Shown piece by piece: positions 35,813 through 37,006 of a stretch of DNA of 37,006 bases (positions are counted from its first letter, which is position 1; every line of letters begins with the position of its first letter). The translations under genes were made by a program, and so were the position numbers. Where the stretch lies: assembly GCA_019912885.1 (NCBI GenBank), contig JAIOHV010000161.1, forward strand, positions 1-37,006, given 5' to 3'. The notes under the pieces are model-generated. The model made no database searches and was not told the origin of the DNA. It saw only the letters and a program-made list of their open reading frames with translations. Source of the stretch: a bacterium (GTDB lineage: Bacteria > Lernaellota > Lernaellaia > JACKCT01).

Positions 35813-35855
35813 TGCGATTCTGCGATTCCAAATCCGAAATCCGAAATCCGGATTC
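35813..35855. repeat. Tandem array of 8-bp and 7-bp units (CGAAATC family)
   Basis: Two exact copies of TGCGATTC (35813-35820, 35821-35828) are followed by heptamers starting at 35828, 35835, 35842 and 35849. The middle two are exactly CGAAATC, the complement of GATTTCG. This is the same repeat unit as at 21261-21295 on the opposite strand. Confidence 0.7.
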
Positions 35856-35861
35856 GCTCGC

Positions 35862-35889
35862 TTGACACACCTCGATCATCGGATGAATT
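35862..35889 (+). promoter_or_regulatory. Possible pdxJ-acpS promoter
   Basis: A perfect TTGACA (35862-35867) is followed by 16 bases and TGAATT (35884-35889), a moderate -10. The start would be near 35896, at the beginning of the hairpin at 35895-35918, so the message would carry this stem at its very 5' end. Confidence 0.4.
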
Positions 35890-35894
35890 TGTGA

Positions 35895-35918
35895 CGCCCA
35901 CGGAATCCTCCGTGGGTG
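35895..35918 (+). promoter_or_regulatory. Leader hairpin upstream of pdxJ
   Basis: CCCACGGA (35897-35904) and TCCGTGGG (35909-35916) form a perfect eight-base stem with loop ATCC, extendable by a G-U and a C-G pair. It is 20 bases before the pdxJ ATG. It may stabilise the message or be a dispersed palindrome. No riboswitch fold is recognisable. Confidence 0.5.
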
Positions 35919-35937
35919 TTGCCTTACGAGCTCCGTC

Positions 35938-36672
35938 ATGACCGAACTGAATGTCAACGTGGACCACGTCGCGACGGTGCGCCAGGCGCGCGGCGTCGCC
36001 GATCCGGACCCCGTGTGGGCGGCCTCGATCGCCGAGATCGCCGGCGCCGATGGCATCACCTGTCACCTCCGCCTTGATCGCCGCCACATCCAGGAACGCG
36101 ACCTGCGCTTGTTGCGCCAAACGATCCACACGAAATTGAACGTCGAAATCTGCCCGGTGCAGGAGATGATCGGGATCTGTCTTGAGTTGGGACCGGACAT
36201 CGTGACGCTCGTTCCCGAGCGGCCCGAGGAGGTGACCACCGAGGGCGGCCTGTCGATCACGCACAACCGCGAGGGCATCGGCAACGCGCTGAACCTGCTC
36301 TCGCAGCGCGATATCCGCGTGAGCGTCTTCATCGACCCGTCGTCGGACCAGATCAAGGCGGCGCACGAGATCGGCGTGCGCGCCATCGAGATCAACACGT
36401 CGCGTTACTGCGAGGCGCCGGAGGCCGACACGCGACGCCGCGAGTATCAGAACGTACTTGATGCGGCGCGGCTCGCCGAGCGCCTCAAGATGCGGGTCGC
36501 CGCGGGCCACGCGCTGAATTACCGCAACGTCGGCGCCATCGCTGCGATCCCGCATATCACCGAGCTCAACATCGGCCACTCCATCGTGGCGCGCGCGGTG
36601 CTCGTCGGATTCGAACGCGCCGTGCGCGAGATGATCGACGCCGTCCGCAACGCCCGCGGAACCGACGAATGA
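35938..36672 (+). CDS. pdxJ: Pyridoxine 5'-phosphate synthase
   Basis: This 244-residue TIM-barrel enzyme condenses 1-deoxyxylulose-5-phosphate with 3-amino-2-oxopropyl phosphate to make pyridoxine 5'-phosphate in the DXP-dependent vitamin B6 pathway. It has NVNVDHVATVRQARG at 5-19, HLRLDRRHI at 43-51 (consensus HLRxDRRHI), LNVEICP around Glu70, LVPERPEEVTTEGG, and AAGHALNYRN near the C-terminus. The presence of pdxJ rather than pdxS/pdxT fits a proteobacteria-like organism. The ribosome-binding site is weak. The stop overlaps the acpS start as ATGA. Confidence 0.95.
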   Translation: MTELNVNVDHVATVRQARGVADPDPVWAASIAEIAGADGITCHLRLDRRHIQERDLRLLRQTIHTKLNVEICPVQEMIGICLELGPDIVTLVPERPEEVTTEGGLSITHNREGIGNALNLLSQRDIRVSVFIDPSSDQIKAAHEIGVRAIEINTSRYCEAPEADTRRREYQNVLDAARLAERLKMRVAAGHALNYRNVGAIAAIPHITELNIGHSIVARAVLVGFERAVREMIDAVRNARGTDE

Positions 36673-37006
36673 TCCTGGGCCTTGGTGTCGATATCGTGTT
36701 TGTGCCGCGACTCGCGCGCGCGATCGAGCGCCACGGCGCGCGTTTGCGGCGGCGCATCTTCGCCGAGGACGAGGCCGCGCCGCATGACGCCGGCGGTTTT
36801 TCGCCCGAGGAGGCGGCGATGCGTTTTGCGGCCAAGGAAGCATTCCTGAAGGCCGTGCGGCGCGGCATCTTCGATATGCCTTTGCGCGACATCGTGACGG
36901 TCCGAGACGGACGCGGGTGGCGCATCGACGCGCGCGGCCGCGCGGCGCGCATTTTGAATCTGCCCGCGGACGCGCGCATTCACGTCGACGCGGCGCTCGG
37001 CGGCGA
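36669..37006 (+). CDS. acpS: Holo-[acyl-carrier-protein] synthase, truncated by window end
   Basis: This gene runs off the 3' edge, with 112 codons visible and no stop. It starts MILGLGVDIV with the metal-binding Asp8, and has MRFAAKEAFLKA at 51-62 with the conserved Lys56-Glu57, the signature of AcpS. The enzyme transfers 4'-phosphopantetheine from CoA to acyl carrier protein. ATGA overlap with pdxJ shows coupling, a frequent pair in bacteria. The family length is about 120-130 residues, so only a short C-terminal piece is missing. Confidence 0.92.
   Translation, partial: MILGLGVDIVFVPRLARAIERHGARLRRRIFAEDEAAPHDAGGFSPEEAAMRFAAKEAFLKAVRRGIFDMPLRDIVTVRDGRGWRIDARGRAARILNLPADARIHVDAALGG

Noticed and set aside
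35700-35937. Short plus-strand frames across the inverted repeat between glmM and pdxJ
   Set aside because: The translations come from the repeat arms and heptamers, with no start signal or conserved domain.

Overview
The window is GC-rich, densely packed bacterial DNA, with many ATGA start/stop overlaps, frequent GTG and TTG starts, and Gram-negative envelope genes (MacA/MacB-type exporter, lipoproteins, rhomboid protease). The block ftsH-folP-cdaA-cdaR-glmM-pdxJ-acpS is a gene order I associate with Deltaproteobacteria/Myxococcota-like lineages. A secreted lipoprotein with a long aspartate-rich linker is also typical of genomes from uncultured relatives of these groups. The exact phylum cannot be read from this sequence. 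I see no rRNA, tRNA, CRISPR array, prophage or insertion sequence.

Layout. 1-621: 3' part of chorismate synthase. 696-5602: a promoter followed by a four-gene GldA/GldF/GldG-like ABC system ending in a DUF4340 protein. 5627-7273: rpoZ, a small very acidic protein, and dnaJ. 7303-7786: a BrnT-type toxin and an overlapping antitoxin-like gene, closed by a strong bidirectional terminator. 14048-7965 (minus strand): a compact operon of two tandem SGNH-hydrolase paralogues, a peroxiredoxin-like protein, an unrecognised protein with a DID motif, a rhomboid protease, a haloalkane dehalogenase and a SnoaL-like protein, followed by a small secreted protein. 14257-16191: OPT-family oligopeptide transporter. 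21153-16221 (minus): a lipoprotein, MacA-like adaptor, one ATPase and two separate MacB-type permeases. 22198-21413 (minus): glucosamine-6-phosphate deaminase. 22246-27016: two GT39-like membrane proteins flanking bioA. 27161-29344: an SDR dehydrogenase and a sialidase-like lipoprotein. 29646-37006: ftsH, folP, the c-di-AMP module cdaA-cdaR-glmM, pdxJ and a truncated acpS.

How genes work together. The first ABC cluster, the MacAB-like cluster and the OPT transporter are three independent envelope transport systems. cdaA (c-di-AMP synthesis), cdaR (its regulator) and glmM (GlcN-1-P for peptidoglycan) form a conserved second-messenger/cell-wall module. nagB elsewhere in the window works on the same amino-sugar pool. 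The minus-strand operon at 14-8.5 kb is the least explained unit: its members are translationally coupled although their families are not normally linked.

The least ordinary non-coding content is a set of degenerate, phase-perfect short tandem arrays and hairpins confined to intergenic gaps. There are two arrays of five 9-bp units (21343-21387 and 27019-27063), two arrays of about 7-bp units (21261-21295 and 35813-35855), a 28-bp-armed inverted repeat (35728-35810) and a nested palindrome (29410-29508). They look like dispersed small non-autonomous repeat families.
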